Shown here piece after piece: positions 19,578 to 28,749 of a DNA stretch of 64,000 nucleotides; within the stretch, counting starts at the first letter, position 1; every line of letters starts with the position of its first letter. Position numbers and translations under genes: made by a program. Source of the stretch: Flammeovirga agarivorans (lineage in GTDB: Bacteria; Bacteroidota; Bacteroidia; Cytophagales; Flammeovirgaceae); assembly GCF_012641475.1 (NCBI RefSeq), contig NZ_JABAIL010000003.1:932318-996317 (forward strand), given 5' to 3'. The notes beneath the pieces are model-generated. The model saw only the letters and a list, made by a program, of their open reading frames with translations, searched no databases and had not been told where the DNA came from.

Positions 19578-20402
19578 TTTCCTTTTTCTTCTCTTTTCAC
19601 CGGGACAATTACATTCTTCCTTATGTGGGATACTATATTTAAAAGAAAAACCATAGACAGGTGTAATTCTATTTAAATTTCTTTCTGGTTTACCTTCACT
19701 TATAAGCTCTCCGTTGGCATCATAACTTGGCCCAGTGGCCGGTGCAAAGTAAAACTCAGTATTTCGCATAGCAAATGCTCCTATTCTAATTCTATCCGAC
19801 ACATACCAATACATATCTAATCGTAATCTTGATAAATCGACTAACCTTTGATCTGTAGCATCATCACCATTATTAATAAAGAACTCATAAGAAAACTCTG
19901 TTCGAAATTTTGGCTTACCAATATTAAAATCTTTCCCTAATAACAACCAAAAGCCAAACCTTCCGTAATTATCTCTCGTTCCAGGAGTGTCTACCTGTTT
20001 AAAAGGTGTAATATATTCATACTGTATCCTTTTCTGAAAATCTAGTAAACCATCACCAATCTGTCCATTATGTTGTAAGAATAATCGCCAATACCATACA
20101 TTCCAATCAGGTTCAAAAACAGATCGTATGGAAGCACCTAAGTATAATTTTTCAGTTAGATGATGAGCATATCCGGTCATTATATGTGCTCTATTAATAT
20201 TTAACCCATCTACGATATAGCTATCAAAAGCAGATGATCGAGTATTGACCTCAAAAAATAATGAATCAAGGTTATTTAATTGATAATCGAAGTTCCAATT
20301 GGTCCAATATGAAGTGTCTAAATTTTTCTTCTCTGTTTCCTGAGCGTAGGTAGTTATTGATAGAAAACAGATAGAAATGTAAAGAAAACAGTTAAATTTC
20401 AT
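19575..20402 (-). CDS. DUF2490 family outer-membrane-like protein
   Basis: The 275-residue product starts at ATG 20402 with a signal peptide ending in TYAQ. A longer reading from 20438 adds 12 residues ahead of it. The mature part alternates hydrophobic and polar residues, with many aromatic strand ends (TYWT-like, SIRSVFEPDWNVWYWRLFLQ, RLDMYWYVSDRIRIGAFAMR), typical of a small beta-barrel. It matches the DUF2490 pattern of Bacteroidota. The C-terminal tail CNCPGEKRRKRK is basic and Cys-containing, which is odd for a barrel. Function is unknown. Confidence 0.75.
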   Translation of the reverse strand: MKFNCFLYISICFLSITTYAQETEKKNLDTSYWTNWNFDYQLNNLDSLFFEVNTRSSAFDSYIVDGLNINRAHIMTGYAHHLTEKLYLGASIRSVFEPDWNVWYWRLFLQHNGQIGDGLLDFQKRIQYEYITPFKQVDTPGTRDNYGRFGFWLLLGKDFNIGKPKFRTEFSYEFFINNGDDATDQRLVDLSRLRLDMYWYVSDRIRIGAFAMRNTEFYFAPATGPSYDANGELISEGKPERNLNRITPVYGFSFKYSIPHKEECNCPGEKRRKRK

Positions 20403-20566
20403 AAAAAAATATTCTAAATCCTTGAATTTCGTTAACAATAGAGCCTTATTAACAAATGCCTTGTAACTAATACTTAAAGGTAACCGATAAATTTAATGAT
20501 TGCGATTTTCTATTATTCATTTTTGACTTTCGCAGATACTTAATAATTTACTAATCTTACGCATTC

Positions 20567-21832
20567 ATGACGAAATCTCAAACTATAGGACCAACTACTG
20601 GCAAACAAAGGCTCGGAGTAATCGACGCATTACGTGGCTTTGCGATATTAGGAATCTTATTTGCAAACATATTGAGCTGGAGTTTGTTTAAGTTTAATCC
20701 TTTTACAACTCTTGAAACATTACCATATTTTGAAGAAAACAATATTTTATATAGCTTATTAAGTTTTTTTATTGATACTAAATTCTATAGTATCTTCTCA
20801 ATTTTATTTGGAGTTGGTTTCTTTTTACAATACGACCGTCAGAGAGACAATCAAGAAGCATTCTTAAAAGTATACAAAAGACGTCTAAGATTTCTAATCT
20901 TATTCGGTTTTATCCATATGTTATTCTGGTCTGGTGATATCCTTATGCTTTACGGTATGATGGCATTTATCTTCATACAGTTCAGAAACATGTCTTCTGA
21001 TAAAATATTAAAATGGTCTATCGGACTAATGTTCCTAGCACCATTAGCTATTGATGCAGTAGTTTATTTCATTGCCCCAGGTTGGATGTCTCCTGAAGAA
21101 TCATTGGCAAAAAAGACTTATATAGATCAAGATCCTGCTTCTGTTGTTGCAGCATTCCAAAGTGGAAATGTTTTAACGGCATTCAAGCAAAATTTACATA
21201 ACGTTATGTGGAGATGGTTCGATTTCTTACCATCTGGTAGACCGTTTAAAGTATTAGGCCTTTTCCTATTAGGTTTTTATTTACAGTCTAAAAACTTCTT
21301 CACAGTTACAGGGCGTTCTTGGAAAGTATTCTTCTCTTATGCAGCAATAGGAACTGTTTTGCATTTGATTGGATATCAAATTGGTGGCTCTATGGCACAA
21401 TTCCCAAGTTCACTAAGTGATTTAGGATATAAAGCAGTAATGGTTGTTGGGCAGGTATTCCTTGCTTTATCTTATGCGTCATTATTATCCCTTATCTACC
21501 ATACAAGTTTTGGTGAAAAGCTATTTATGCCATTAACTTCTGTAGGTAAGATGTCTTTCACCAATTACTTATCACATACATTTATTGGTATTGTCATTTT
21601 CTATGGCGTTGGTTTCGGTTTAGGTGGTCATCTTAACTTAGCTCCAATATTTGCCATTGCAGTATTAATATATGCATTCCAAGTAGCATATAGCTATGTT
21701 TGGTTGAAGTACTTTAAATTTGGACCATTAGAATGGGGATGGAAATGTCTTACTTATAAAAAGACTTTCCCTCTGAAGAATAGTACTTATGAAAAAATTA
21801 AAGCTGACCGTTTAGCAGCAGTGAAAAAATAA
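20567..21832 (+). CDS. DUF418 domain membrane protein (YeiB-like)
   Basis: The 421-residue product opens with the conserved GVIDALRGFAILGILFANI and has about nine or ten membrane helices. SILFGVGFFLQYDR sits in the first half. The C-terminal DUF418 region contains GKMSFTNYLSHTFIGIVIFYG and ends in the PLEWGWKCLTY motif. Members resemble acyltransferase-3-like membrane proteins and are often linked to transport or modification of small molecules, without a proven reaction. A strong terminator follows. Confidence 0.88.
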   Translation: MTKSQTIGPTTGKQRLGVIDALRGFAILGILFANILSWSLFKFNPFTTLETLPYFEENNILYSLLSFFIDTKFYSIFSILFGVGFFLQYDRQRDNQEAFLKVYKRRLRFLILFGFIHMLFWSGDILMLYGMMAFIFIQFRNMSSDKILKWSIGLMFLAPLAIDAVVYFIAPGWMSPEESLAKKTYIDQDPASVVAAFQSGNVLTAFKQNLHNVMWRWFDFLPSGRPFKVLGLFLLGFYLQSKNFFTVTGRSWKVFFSYAAIGTVLHLIGYQIGGSMAQFPSSLSDLGYKAVMVVGQVFLALSYASLLSLIYHTSFGEKLFMPLTSVGKMSFTNYLSHTFIGIVIFYGVGFGLGGHLNLAPIFAIAVLIYAFQVAYSYVWLKYFKFGPLEWGWKCLTYKKTFPLKNSTYEKIKADRLAAVKK

Positions 21833-21839
21833 ACACAAC

Positions 21840-21874
21840 AAAAAAGGTTATGAAGTAATTTCATAACCTTTTTT
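21840..21874. terminator. Bidirectional intrinsic terminator
   Basis: AAAAAAGGTTATGAA (21840-21854) pairs over 15 bases with TTCATAACCTTTTTT (21860-21874), with a five-base loop. It lies between the convergent DUF418 and DUF3127 genes. Confidence 0.92.
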
Positions 21875-21884
21875 GTTTTTCAAA

Positions 21885-22289
21885 CTAGAATGGCAAATCT
21901 CCATCAATATCATCGCCTCCTACTGGTGGCGGTGGAGGTGGTGGTGTATTTGTTGTTTGCTGTGTTGGTGCAGCATACGCTTGTTGAGGAGCAGCTTGTG
22001 GCTGTGCAGCCGCAGCAGCTTGAATTCTCCAAGCTTCTAAGTTTGTAAAATATATAGTTTCTCCTCCCTTATCGAAAGGCCTACCTTTTAAATCAAATGT
22101 TACAGCAATATCATCTCCTTCATTAAATCCGTCTAATAAAGTACAACGATCTTGCGTTGCTTGAAATTTAATGTACTGAGGGTAACTTCCATCTTGGATT
22201 AACAGTACAAATTCTCTTTTCTTGAAACGATCTGATACTTGTTGAGTATCCATGATCTTTTCAACTTTTCCTACTACTTCGAAAGCCAT
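21885..22289 (-). CDS. DUF3127 OB-fold protein with an SSB-like acidic C-terminal tip
   Basis: The 134-residue product begins at ATG 22289 (MAFEVVGKVEKIMDT). A longer reading to 22316 adds nine basic residues without support. The first 85 residues form the DUF3127 OB fold (FKKREFVLLIQDGSYPQYIK, FNEGDDIAVTFDLKGRPF). An Ala/Gln/Pro-rich flexible linker follows, then the acidic end DDIDGDLPF. This layout of OB fold, linker and acidic tip ending in Pro-Phe is that of bacterial single-stranded DNA-binding protein, whose tip recruits repair and replication partners. I infer nucleic-acid binding. The family itself is annotated as unknown function. Confidence 0.82.
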   Translation of the reverse strand: MAFEVVGKVEKIMDTQQVSDRFKKREFVLLIQDGSYPQYIKFQATQDRCTLLDGFNEGDDIAVTFDLKGRPFDKGGETIYFTNLEAWRIQAAAAAQPQAAPQQAYAAPTQQTTNTPPPPPPPVGGDDIDGDLPF

Positions 22290-22421
22290 CTTAAGTCTTT
22301 TTTTAGTTTGAATCACGAAGCTACAAAATTGATCAGAAAAATGTTGAATTTTTTATCATAATATTCAACATTTCCAGATAATTTAAGAACTTGCTAAAAC
22401 AACACTAATCCCTATAAACAC

Positions 22422-23579
22422 ATGACTGATTTTTATACTATTTCAGATTTACTGACTGAAGAACAACTACTAATTCAGACTTCCACAAGAGAATTCATTC
22501 AAGCGAATGTCTCTCCCATTATTGAAGAATGTGCACAAAAAGCTACTTTTCCGAACCATTTGATTAAACAATTTGGAGAAATGGGCCTTTTAGGTCCTGC
22601 CATTTCAGACACATATGGAGGAGGTGGATTAGATTACATTTCATATGGACTCATCATGCAAGAAGTTGAAAGAGGTGATTCTGGACTGAGGTCTATGGCT
22701 TCTGTACAAAGCTCATTAGTGATGTATCCTATTGAGGCTTTTGGATCAGAAGAACAAAAAAATAAATGGCTACCTCGTTTAGCTAAAGGTGAGATCTTAG
22801 GGTGCTTTGGTTTAACGGAACCAAACCATGGATCTAACCCTGCAGGTATGGAAACAAAGCTCACTGAAAAAGATGGTGAATATATATTGAACGGAGCAAA
22901 AATGTGGATTACAAATTCTCCACAAGCAGATATTGCCATCGTCTGGGCTCGAGATGATAATAAAAGAGTAAAAGGTGTCATTGTGGAAAAAGGTATGGAA
23001 GGTTTTTCAGCTCCTGAGATTCACAATAAATGGTCTTTAAGAGCTAGTATCACAGGGGAATTGGTTTTTGAAGATGTTAAGATTCCGAAAGAAAATATTC
23101 TCCCATTAAAAGATGGATTAGGTGCACCGCTTATGTGTCTAGACAATGCAAGATATGGTATTGCATGGGGTGCTATTGGTGCGGCAATGGATTGTTATGA
23201 AACTGCCCTAAAATATTCATTAGAAAGAGAACAGTTTGATCGCCCAATTGCTGGATTTCAATTAACACAGAAGAAACTTTCCGAAATGTTAACAGAAATC
23301 ACAAAAGCACAACTACTTGCCTTACGATTAGGCCAATTAAAAAACGCTGGAAAGGCTACCACTACACAAATATCTATGGCTAAGCGTAATAACGTAGAAA
23401 TAGCATTAAAAATAGCCAGAGAATCAAGGCAAATTCTCGGTGGTATGGGTATCTCTGGTGAGTTTTCTATAATGAGACACATGATGAATTTAGAATCTGT
23501 TATCACATATGAGGGTACACATGACATACATTTATTAATTTTGGGAGCAGAAATTACAGGAATTCCTGCATTTAAATAA
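22422..23579 (+). CDS. gcdH: Glutaryl-CoA dehydrogenase-like acyl-CoA dehydrogenase
   Basis: The 385-residue flavoprotein has the full acyl-CoA dehydrogenase length. Motifs follow the glutaryl-CoA dehydrogenase subgroup: GDSGLRSMASVQSSLVMYPI, GCFGLTEPNHGSNPAGM (FAD/substrate loop), IAWGAIGAAMDCYE and the catalytic base region YEGTHDIHLLILG with Glu at about residue 364. These enzymes oxidise and decarboxylate glutaryl-CoA to crotonyl-CoA in lysine/tryptophan breakdown. The pseudouridine synthase gene follows after five bases, so they are cotranscribed, though the functions look unrelated. Substrate assignment rests on motif similarity. Confidence 0.85.
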   Translation: MTDFYTISDLLTEEQLLIQTSTREFIQANVSPIIEECAQKATFPNHLIKQFGEMGLLGPAISDTYGGGGLDYISYGLIMQEVERGDSGLRSMASVQSSLVMYPIEAFGSEEQKNKWLPRLAKGEILGCFGLTEPNHGSNPAGMETKLTEKDGEYILNGAKMWITNSPQADIAIVWARDDNKRVKGVIVEKGMEGFSAPEIHNKWSLRASITGELVFEDVKIPKENILPLKDGLGAPLMCLDNARYGIAWGAIGAAMDCYETALKYSLEREQFDRPIAGFQLTQKKLSEMLTEITKAQLLALRLGQLKNAGKATTTQISMAKRNNVEIALKIARESRQILGGMGISGEFSIMRHMMNLESVITYEGTHDIHLLILGAEITGIPAFK

Positions 23580-23584
23580 AACTT

Positions 23585-24289
23585 ATGTCAGAGTATAGAT
23601 ATTTTGTGGTCAATAAACCTTACGGAGTATTGCCTCAGTTTTCAGATCATGATGGTAGAAAAACATTAAAAAGTTTAGGGAAATTTCCATCTGATGTCTA
23701 CCCTGTTGGACGCTTAGATCTTGACAGCGAGGGCTTATTGATCATTACCAATGATAAAATGCTTAATCACAAATTATTAAACCCAAAATTTGAACACAAT
23801 AAAACCTATTTGGTTCAAGTAGAAGGTGATATTACTGATGAAGCAATAAAAAAATTAGAAAAAGGAACTGAAATTTCAGTCAACAAAACAAAATATAAAA
23901 CATTACCTGCCCGCTGTAAAAAGGTTGAAAAACCGGAAAATTTAGAGGAAAGAGATCCACCGGTTAGATTTAGAAAAAATATCCCTACTTCCTTTATCGA
24001 GCTGACAATTCATGAAGGTAAAAATAGACAGGTAAGAAAAATGACCGCTTCTGTAGGATTTCCTTGTTTAAGATTAATCCGCTTAGCTGTCGAAGACCTA
24101 AGGATTGTCAACTTACCAAGAGGTGGTGTTATTGAGCTTGACAAGGAGTTTATGTTGGAAAAACTCAAATTAAAGAAGGATACTGGTAGTGCACCTAGAA
24201 CGAATCAAGCAAGACATAGAAAACCAAGTGGTGGTTCTAAACGACCAGGTTATGGCAGGCCTAAACCTAAACCAAAAGGTAGAAGATAA
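23585..24289 (+). CDS. rluE: RluE-like 23S rRNA pseudouridine synthase
   Basis: The 234-residue product belongs to the RsuA/RluB/E/F class. It has KPYGVLPQFSDHDGRKTL typical of RluE, the catalytic motif GRLDLDSEGLLIITND with Asp 45, and the C-terminal HEGKNRQVRKMTASVGFPCL. It has no N-terminal S4 domain, as in RluE, which modifies one uridine of 23S rRNA. The last 35 residues form an added basic Gly/Pro/Lys/Arg tail that probably helps RNA binding and is common in Bacteroidota homologues. Confidence 0.88.
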   Translation: MSEYRYFVVNKPYGVLPQFSDHDGRKTLKSLGKFPSDVYPVGRLDLDSEGLLIITNDKMLNHKLLNPKFEHNKTYLVQVEGDITDEAIKKLEKGTEISVNKTKYKTLPARCKKVEKPENLEERDPPVRFRKNIPTSFIELTIHEGKNRQVRKMTASVGFPCLRLIRLAVEDLRIVNLPRGGVIELDKEFMLEKLKLKKDTGSAPRTNQARHRKPSGGSKRPGYGRPKPKPKGRR

Positions 24290-24304
24290 TCTCAGATATT
24301 AACG

Positions 24305-24347
24305 AAAGCCCGATTGTTATTTTTTTAAATAATAATCGGGCTTTTTT
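24305..24347. terminator. Intrinsic terminator after the RluE-like gene
   Basis: AAAGCCCGATT (24305-24315) pairs with AATCGGGCTTT, with an AT-rich inner stem and a run of T. It closes the acyl-CoA dehydrogenase/RluE transcript. Confidence 0.9.
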
Positions 24348-24476
24348 GATAAGTATTAGAAGTGTGTTTAATGTTTTATTATTATAAATTATTTAACCTA
24401 AATAGATCCTAAACTATTTTTATATATTTATATCACAAAGCAAATTAATTGATTTTTAGCTATATAAATTCTAACT

Positions 24477-24698
24477 ATGAAACAGTTCCTAACTATTATT
24501 TCAGTAGGCTTAGTATCTCTATTGATGATAAGTTGTGATCCTCAAACTGAAGAAAATATTGAACCACAGAAGATTGAGCCTATTTCAAAAGAAGGTGATA
24601 CACCTATATCACTAAATGGCCTCATGCGTAAGAAGTCTAGATTTACTCAACCATCTTGGTGGTTTACTTTTGAAGAAAAAGGTTACCGTAACTTCTAA
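24477..24698 (+). CDS. Small lipoprotein of unknown function
   Basis: The 73-residue product has a clear lipoprotein signal (LLMISC, Cys 20). A 53-residue mature part starts acidic (DPQTEENIEPQ) and ends in an aromatic patch (SRFTQPSWWFTFEEKG). I recognise no family. It is a single-gene transcript, flanked by terminators on both sides and preceded by about 130 AT-rich bases that must hold its promoter. Confidence 0.65.
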   Translation: MKQFLTIISVGLVSLLMISCDPQTEENIEPQKIEPISKEGDTPISLNGLMRKKSRFTQPSWWFTFEEKGYRNF

Positions 24699-24702
24699 AG
24701 TA

Positions 24703-24739
24703 AAAAGAGCGATTTACTCAATGTAAATCGCTCTTTTGT
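24703..24739. terminator. Bidirectional intrinsic terminator
   Basis: AAAAGAGCGATTTAC (24703-24717) pairs over 15 bases with GTAAATCGCTCTTTT (24723-24737). It lies between the small lipoprotein gene and the convergent aldo/keto reductase gene. Confidence 0.92.
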
Positions 24740-24751
24740 TTAATGAAGAGG

Positions 24752-25777
24752 TTACTTCCTCTGGTCAATTTTATCATACCAACCTCCAAAAGCATATTGT
24801 ATTGGGTTTGCCTCTTTCAAGAATTTAGTAGGAAAACCTAAATCAATTGCTGATTCTCCATCCAACAACTCAAGGTCTAACTGATCCAATTGCCAATCCA
24901 AACATTTGATATTGTCTATAATTTGATTCGTTTTTCTTGCTCCAATAATTGGAATAATGTTTTTATTCTGTGCTCTCAACCAATTTAAAGCTACTTGAGC
25001 AGGACTCTTCCCTAATTTATCTGCTATCTCAACTACTTTTTTAGCGATCGATAAATTTTTGGAATTATACTTTACACTTTTTTCCGTCAACCTACCATCC
25101 TTATCTATTTCTTTATTGTATTTACCTGATAACAATCCAGCTCCAAGAGGTGACCAAATAGTTGTTGTCATACCAAAATCATTGGCCATAGGTAATAATT
25201 CCCTTTCCACATCACGAGCAATTAAAGAATACTCTACTTGCAGTCCTGCAAAAGCTTCCCATCCTCTTAATTCTGCAATCGTATTTGCTTTTGCAACCAC
25301 CCATGCAGGTGTATCTGATATTCCTATATAACATACTTTCCCCTGAGAGATTAAGTCATTCATTGCTCTTAATACTTCTTCTGGTTGTGTAGTAAAATCC
25401 CACATATGTAACCAAAGGATGTCAATATAATCAGTGTTTAAACGCTTGAGGGATGCTTCAACAGTTCTCATCATATTTCTTCGAGAGTTTCCTGTTCCAT
25501 TTGGATGTGAGGAATCTTCGATGAGCGTATATTTAGTTGCAAGAACAAACTTATCTCTTTCCTGACCTACAAATTCACCGAGGTATTTCTCAGATGTTCC
25601 ATTCGTATAAAAGTTGGCAGTATCAAAGAAATTACCACCGGCCTCTACAAAGTTATCAAACACTTCTTTGGATGTATTTCTATCCGAACCTGTTCCCCAA
25701 TCTTCCCCAAAAGTCATGGTACCTAAACATAGTTCAGAAACTTTTAAACCTGTTTTACCAAATAATTTATAGCGCAT
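24752..25777 (-). CDS. Aldo/keto reductase
   Basis: The 341-residue product is a full-length NADPH-dependent aldo/keto reductase. The tetrad can be traced as Asp in NFFDTANFY, Tyr in FYTNGTSE, Lys in VLATKYT and His in LWLHMWD. The cofactor-binding end is IIPIIGARKTNQI. GNSRRNMMRTVEASLKRLNT places it near the AKR11/12-type (YajO/Tas-like) group. It reduces an aldehyde or ketone of unknown identity. It is divergent from the tetR-led efflux operon, and the palindrome between them could control both. Confidence 0.9.
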   Translation of the reverse strand: MRYKLFGKTGLKVSELCLGTMTFGEDWGTGSDRNTSKEVFDNFVEAGGNFFDTANFYTNGTSEKYLGEFVGQERDKFVLATKYTLIEDSSHPNGTGNSRRNMMRTVEASLKRLNTDYIDILWLHMWDFTTQPEEVLRAMNDLISQGKVCYIGISDTPAWVVAKANTIAELRGWEAFAGLQVEYSLIARDVERELLPMANDFGMTTTIWSPLGAGLLSGKYNKEIDKDGRLTEKSVKYNSKNLSIAKKVVEIADKLGKSPAQVALNWLRAQNKNIIPIIGARKTNQIIDNIKCLDWQLDQLDLELLDGESAIDLGFPTKFLKEANPIQYAFGGWYDKIDQRK

Positions 25778-25867
25778 ATATCATTTTATTAATTGATTCT
25801 ATATTAAAAATAAGAATTCCTGATCATTTACTATCAAATCATCATTATTAGTTCTTAAAATTTTTAT

Positions 25868-25889
25868 TTTAACTAACCAATTAGTTAAA
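25868..25889. promoter_or_regulatory. Operator palindrome upstream of tetR
   Basis: TTTAACTAA is followed by CCAA and then the perfect reverse complement TTAGTTAAA, 32 bases before the TetR start. It lies between divergent genes (aldo/keto reductase and the efflux operon). This is the expected place for autorepression by the TetR-family protein. Confidence 0.65.
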
Positions 25890-25921
25890 TTAGCAATCAA
25901 TTAACCAAATGGTGAAAAAAA

Positions 25922-26503
25922 ATGGATAAAAAAGATAAAATTCTTGAAGTAGCGAGAGAAGTATTTCAAAAAAAAGGGAAGAGCGGAGCAAGGATGCAAG
26001 AAATTGCGGATAAAGCCGGTGTCAACAAAGCTTTGCTCCATTACTACTTTACGAATAAAGAAGGATTGTTTAAGGAAGTATTTACAGAGATGATTCGAAA
26101 AACATTATTGCCTTTAAAAATCAATCTTTTGAGTGGTGAGGACTTAGAAGTAAAAATTAAGAAGTTCGTTGCAGGATACATTGATATAATGAAAGAAAAC
26201 CCCAATATGGTATCTTTTATTCTTGGCGAATTAAGAATGAATAAAATACCTATTGACCCACCTGAAGATATAAAAGAAAGTCTCAATGTATTGAGAGTTC
26301 AATTACGCGATGACGATCGATTTAAAACTATCGACCCTTTTCAAATCATGTCTATGATCATTGGTAGTTGTATTTTCCCATTTATTGGGAGGCCGATGTT
26401 AACTCGATTAGGCCTGGAAGATGAACAAACATATGAGCAGTTTTTAGAAGACAGAAAAGAAATATTACCTGATATAATTTTAGATGGAATAAGAAATAGA
26501 TAA
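25922..26503 (+). CDS. TetR/AcrR family transcriptional regulator
   Basis: The 193-residue product has an N-terminal helix-turn-helix (ARMQEIADKAGVNKALLHYY, then FTNKEGLFKEVF, about residues 20-60) and an all-helical ligand-binding C-terminal domain. It is the first gene of the operon and stops four bases before the TolC gene. The gene order tetR-TolC-HlyD-ATPase-ATPase-permease-permease is that of the YbhFSR/YhiI-RbbA-YhhJ type exporters, where the repressor senses a toxic compound. Confidence 0.92.
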   Translation: MDKKDKILEVAREVFQKKGKSGARMQEIADKAGVNKALLHYYFTNKEGLFKEVFTEMIRKTLLPLKINLLSGEDLEVKIKKFVAGYIDIMKENPNMVSFILGELRMNKIPIDPPEDIKESLNVLRVQLRDDDRFKTIDPFQIMSMIIGSCIFPFIGRPMLTRLGLEDEQTYEQFLEDRKEILPDIILDGIRNR

Positions 26504-26507
26504 TCCA

Positions 26508-27797
26508 ATGAGATCAAAAAATAAACTCCTCCTCCCCTTGCTTATTCTATATGGATGTTGGCATACTGCAGACGCACAAACCATCATTACATTTGAACAG
26601 GCTGAAAAAGAAGCTGTAGAAAAGCACCCCATTACAACTCAAAGAGAAATGTATGAAAGGATGCATCAAGCAGGCATAGAAAGTATCAGTAAAGACAAAT
26701 TACCCAAGTTCAATTTACAGGGTAAACTTGGATACTTCTCAGATGTCATCTCTCCTTCTGACCCTAATTCTCCAGCTGCCGTAGTTTTTCCGGAAATTCC
26801 ACATACTCAATGGTCTGCTTATGCCTCTGTAGATTATAACCTTTATGATGGAGGTATAAAAAAGAAAAAGATTGCAGATAAGGAAGCAGAATATGGTGTT
26901 CAAATGCAAGAGAACACTGTAAGTCAATTCAAGATCAAAGAATCTGTTTCTCAAGTGTATTTTGCGGCGTTAAGTTACCAAGAACAAGAAATACTAATAA
27001 AGGATGGTATTATTAAAGAGATCGAAAACCGCATCAAAGAAATGGAAGCTTTGCAAAGCGGTGGGGCGGCCTTACCTAATAGTACTGATGCTCTTAAAGT
27101 TGAGTACCATAAGGCAAAGCAGAAACTACTCTCTGTTCAGGCTCAAAAAGATGGAGCTTTAAGAGTATTATCTATTTGGTTAGAAAGGGAAAGTGAATGG
27201 AAAGAGATTGAATTAACAAGACCAGAGATATTAAATGAAAATTCTAATGAAATTCTTAGGCCTGAACTAACAATGTTCTCTCTACAAGCACAGAGAATGG
27301 ATGCAACTAGCGATCTTCTTCACTCTCAGAGAATGCCTAAAGTTGGTCTTTTTGCACTTGGAGGATATGGAACACCTAACCCCTATAACTTTTTTGAGGT
27401 AGATGGAGATGTATTCTATCAAGTGGGATTTAAAGTACAATGGTCTCCTTTTGATTACGGTAAAAACAAAAAGGAAAGACAAGTTACTCAGATACAAAAA
27501 GAAGTGATTAATGCTGAATTAGAATCATTCAATAAAAATATAAATATTCAGGTTTCACAAATTCAAGCAAGAATTAATCAGCTAGAAACTATGATCACTG
27601 AAGATCATGAGATCATAAAAATTCAAGAAAATAGAGCAAAAAGGACGAAAGGTGCATTAGAAAATGGTGCAGCCACTTCTTCTCAATATGTTACAAATTT
27701 GAATGAATTAACGGATGCCAAGTTAAACCTCTCAAATCATGAATTGGAGTTATTACAAACTCGTTATCATTTAGCCATGACAAAAGGACTCCTTTAA
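26508..27797 (+). CDS. TolC-family outer-membrane efflux channel
   Basis: The 429-residue product has a signal peptide ending near TADAQ. It shows duplicated TolC-type halves with long coiled coils (FKIKESVSQVYFAALSYQEQ; IQARINQLETMITEDHEIIK) and the VDYNLYDGG and VQWSPFDYG strand motifs typical of the barrel entry. It forms the outer-membrane duct of the operon. Translation is tightly coupled to tetR on one side and to hlyD on the other (17-base gap). Confidence 0.92.
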   Translation: MRSKNKLLLPLLILYGCWHTADAQTIITFEQAEKEAVEKHPITTQREMYERMHQAGIESISKDKLPKFNLQGKLGYFSDVISPSDPNSPAAVVFPEIPHTQWSAYASVDYNLYDGGIKKKKIADKEAEYGVQMQENTVSQFKIKESVSQVYFAALSYQEQEILIKDGIIKEIENRIKEMEALQSGGAALPNSTDALKVEYHKAKQKLLSVQAQKDGALRVLSIWLERESEWKEIELTRPEILNENSNEILRPELTMFSLQAQRMDATSDLLHSQRMPKVGLFALGGYGTPNPYNFFEVDGDVFYQVGFKVQWSPFDYGKNKKERQVTQIQKEVINAELESFNKNINIQVSQIQARINQLETMITEDHEIIKIQENRAKRTKGALENGAATSSQYVTNLNELTDAKLNLSNHELELLQTRYHLAMTKGLL

Positions 27798-27814
27798 ACC
27801 GAAAGAATAAAACA

Positions 27815-28738
27815 ATGAAAAATATAGATAAAAATACAAACCTACTATCGAAAACCATTCTTGGTTTAGCCTGCTTATTTTCTTTATCAGCATGTAACTC
27901 TAATGATGAGAAGTCAGATGCCTATGGAAATTTTGAAGCAGTTGAGGTCGTAGTATCTGCTCAAGAAAATGGACAATTAAAATCATTTGAGGTCAATGAA
28001 GGACAGAAGATAAAAATTGAACAGCAAATTGGGTTAATCGATACGGTATTACTCCATCTACAAAAAGAAGAAATGTTAGCTCAAATTAATAGCTTAGGAG
28101 ATAGAGTGATGAGTTATCATGAACAAATCGAAGTATATAAAGCCCAGAAGGAAAAGTTAACTAACGATAAAGATCGATTAGAAAAACTATTCGCAAATGA
28201 AGCCGCTACTCAACAACAATTAGATGATGTTAATGCAGCTTTAGCCATTAATGAAAAGCAGCTAACAGCAACCAAAAGAAAGATCCAGGATTCTAATAGA
28301 GCTACGCTTAGCCAATATGAGCCTCTCAGTAAAAAAGTAGACTTGATTAATGAAAGAATTAAAAGATGTACGATTTCCTCTCCAATATCAGGTACTGTCT
28401 TACAAAAATATGTAGAAAATGGTGAAATGACTGGTACTGGAAGACCGCTATTCAAGGTAGCAGACCTTGATATCATTAAAGTCAAAGCCTACGCAAGTGC
28501 TACCCAACTTCAGAAGATTAAAACCGGACAAAAAGTGACTGTTTTAACAGATGGACAAGAAGGTAATATGAACCAAACGCAAGGTGTTGTCGAATGGATT
28601 TCTGATAAAGCTGAATTTACGCCCAAAACAATACAGACGAGAGAAGAAAGGGTAAGTCTTGTATATGCTTTTAAAGTCCGAGTTGATAATAAGGATGGAA
28701 AATTTAGAATAGGAATGCCAGCTGAAATCAACTTCTAA
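27815..28738 (+). CDS. HlyD-family adaptor lipoprotein
   Basis: The 307-residue product has a lipoprotein signal ending in LFSLSAC (Cys 27). A biotinyl-lipoyl-like strand pair follows (EVVVSAQENGQLKSFEVNEG), then a helical hairpin (about residues 85-170) and the second lipoyl half (RCTISSPISGTVLQKYVENG). The C-terminal barrel ends in FRIGMPAEINF. It is the YhiI/YbhG-type periplasmic adaptor linking the ABC permeases to TolC. Confidence 0.92.
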   Translation: MKNIDKNTNLLSKTILGLACLFSLSACNSNDEKSDAYGNFEAVEVVVSAQENGQLKSFEVNEGQKIKIEQQIGLIDTVLLHLQKEEMLAQINSLGDRVMSYHEQIEVYKAQKEKLTNDKDRLEKLFANEAATQQQLDDVNAALAINEKQLTATKRKIQDSNRATLSQYEPLSKKVDLINERIKRCTISSPISGTVLQKYVENGEMTGTGRPLFKVADLDIIKVKAYASATQLQKIKTGQKVTVLTDGQEGNMNQTQGVVEWISDKAEFTPKTIQTREERVSLVYAFKVRVDNKDGKFRIGMPAEINF

Positions 28739-28749
28739 ATAAGATCGTT

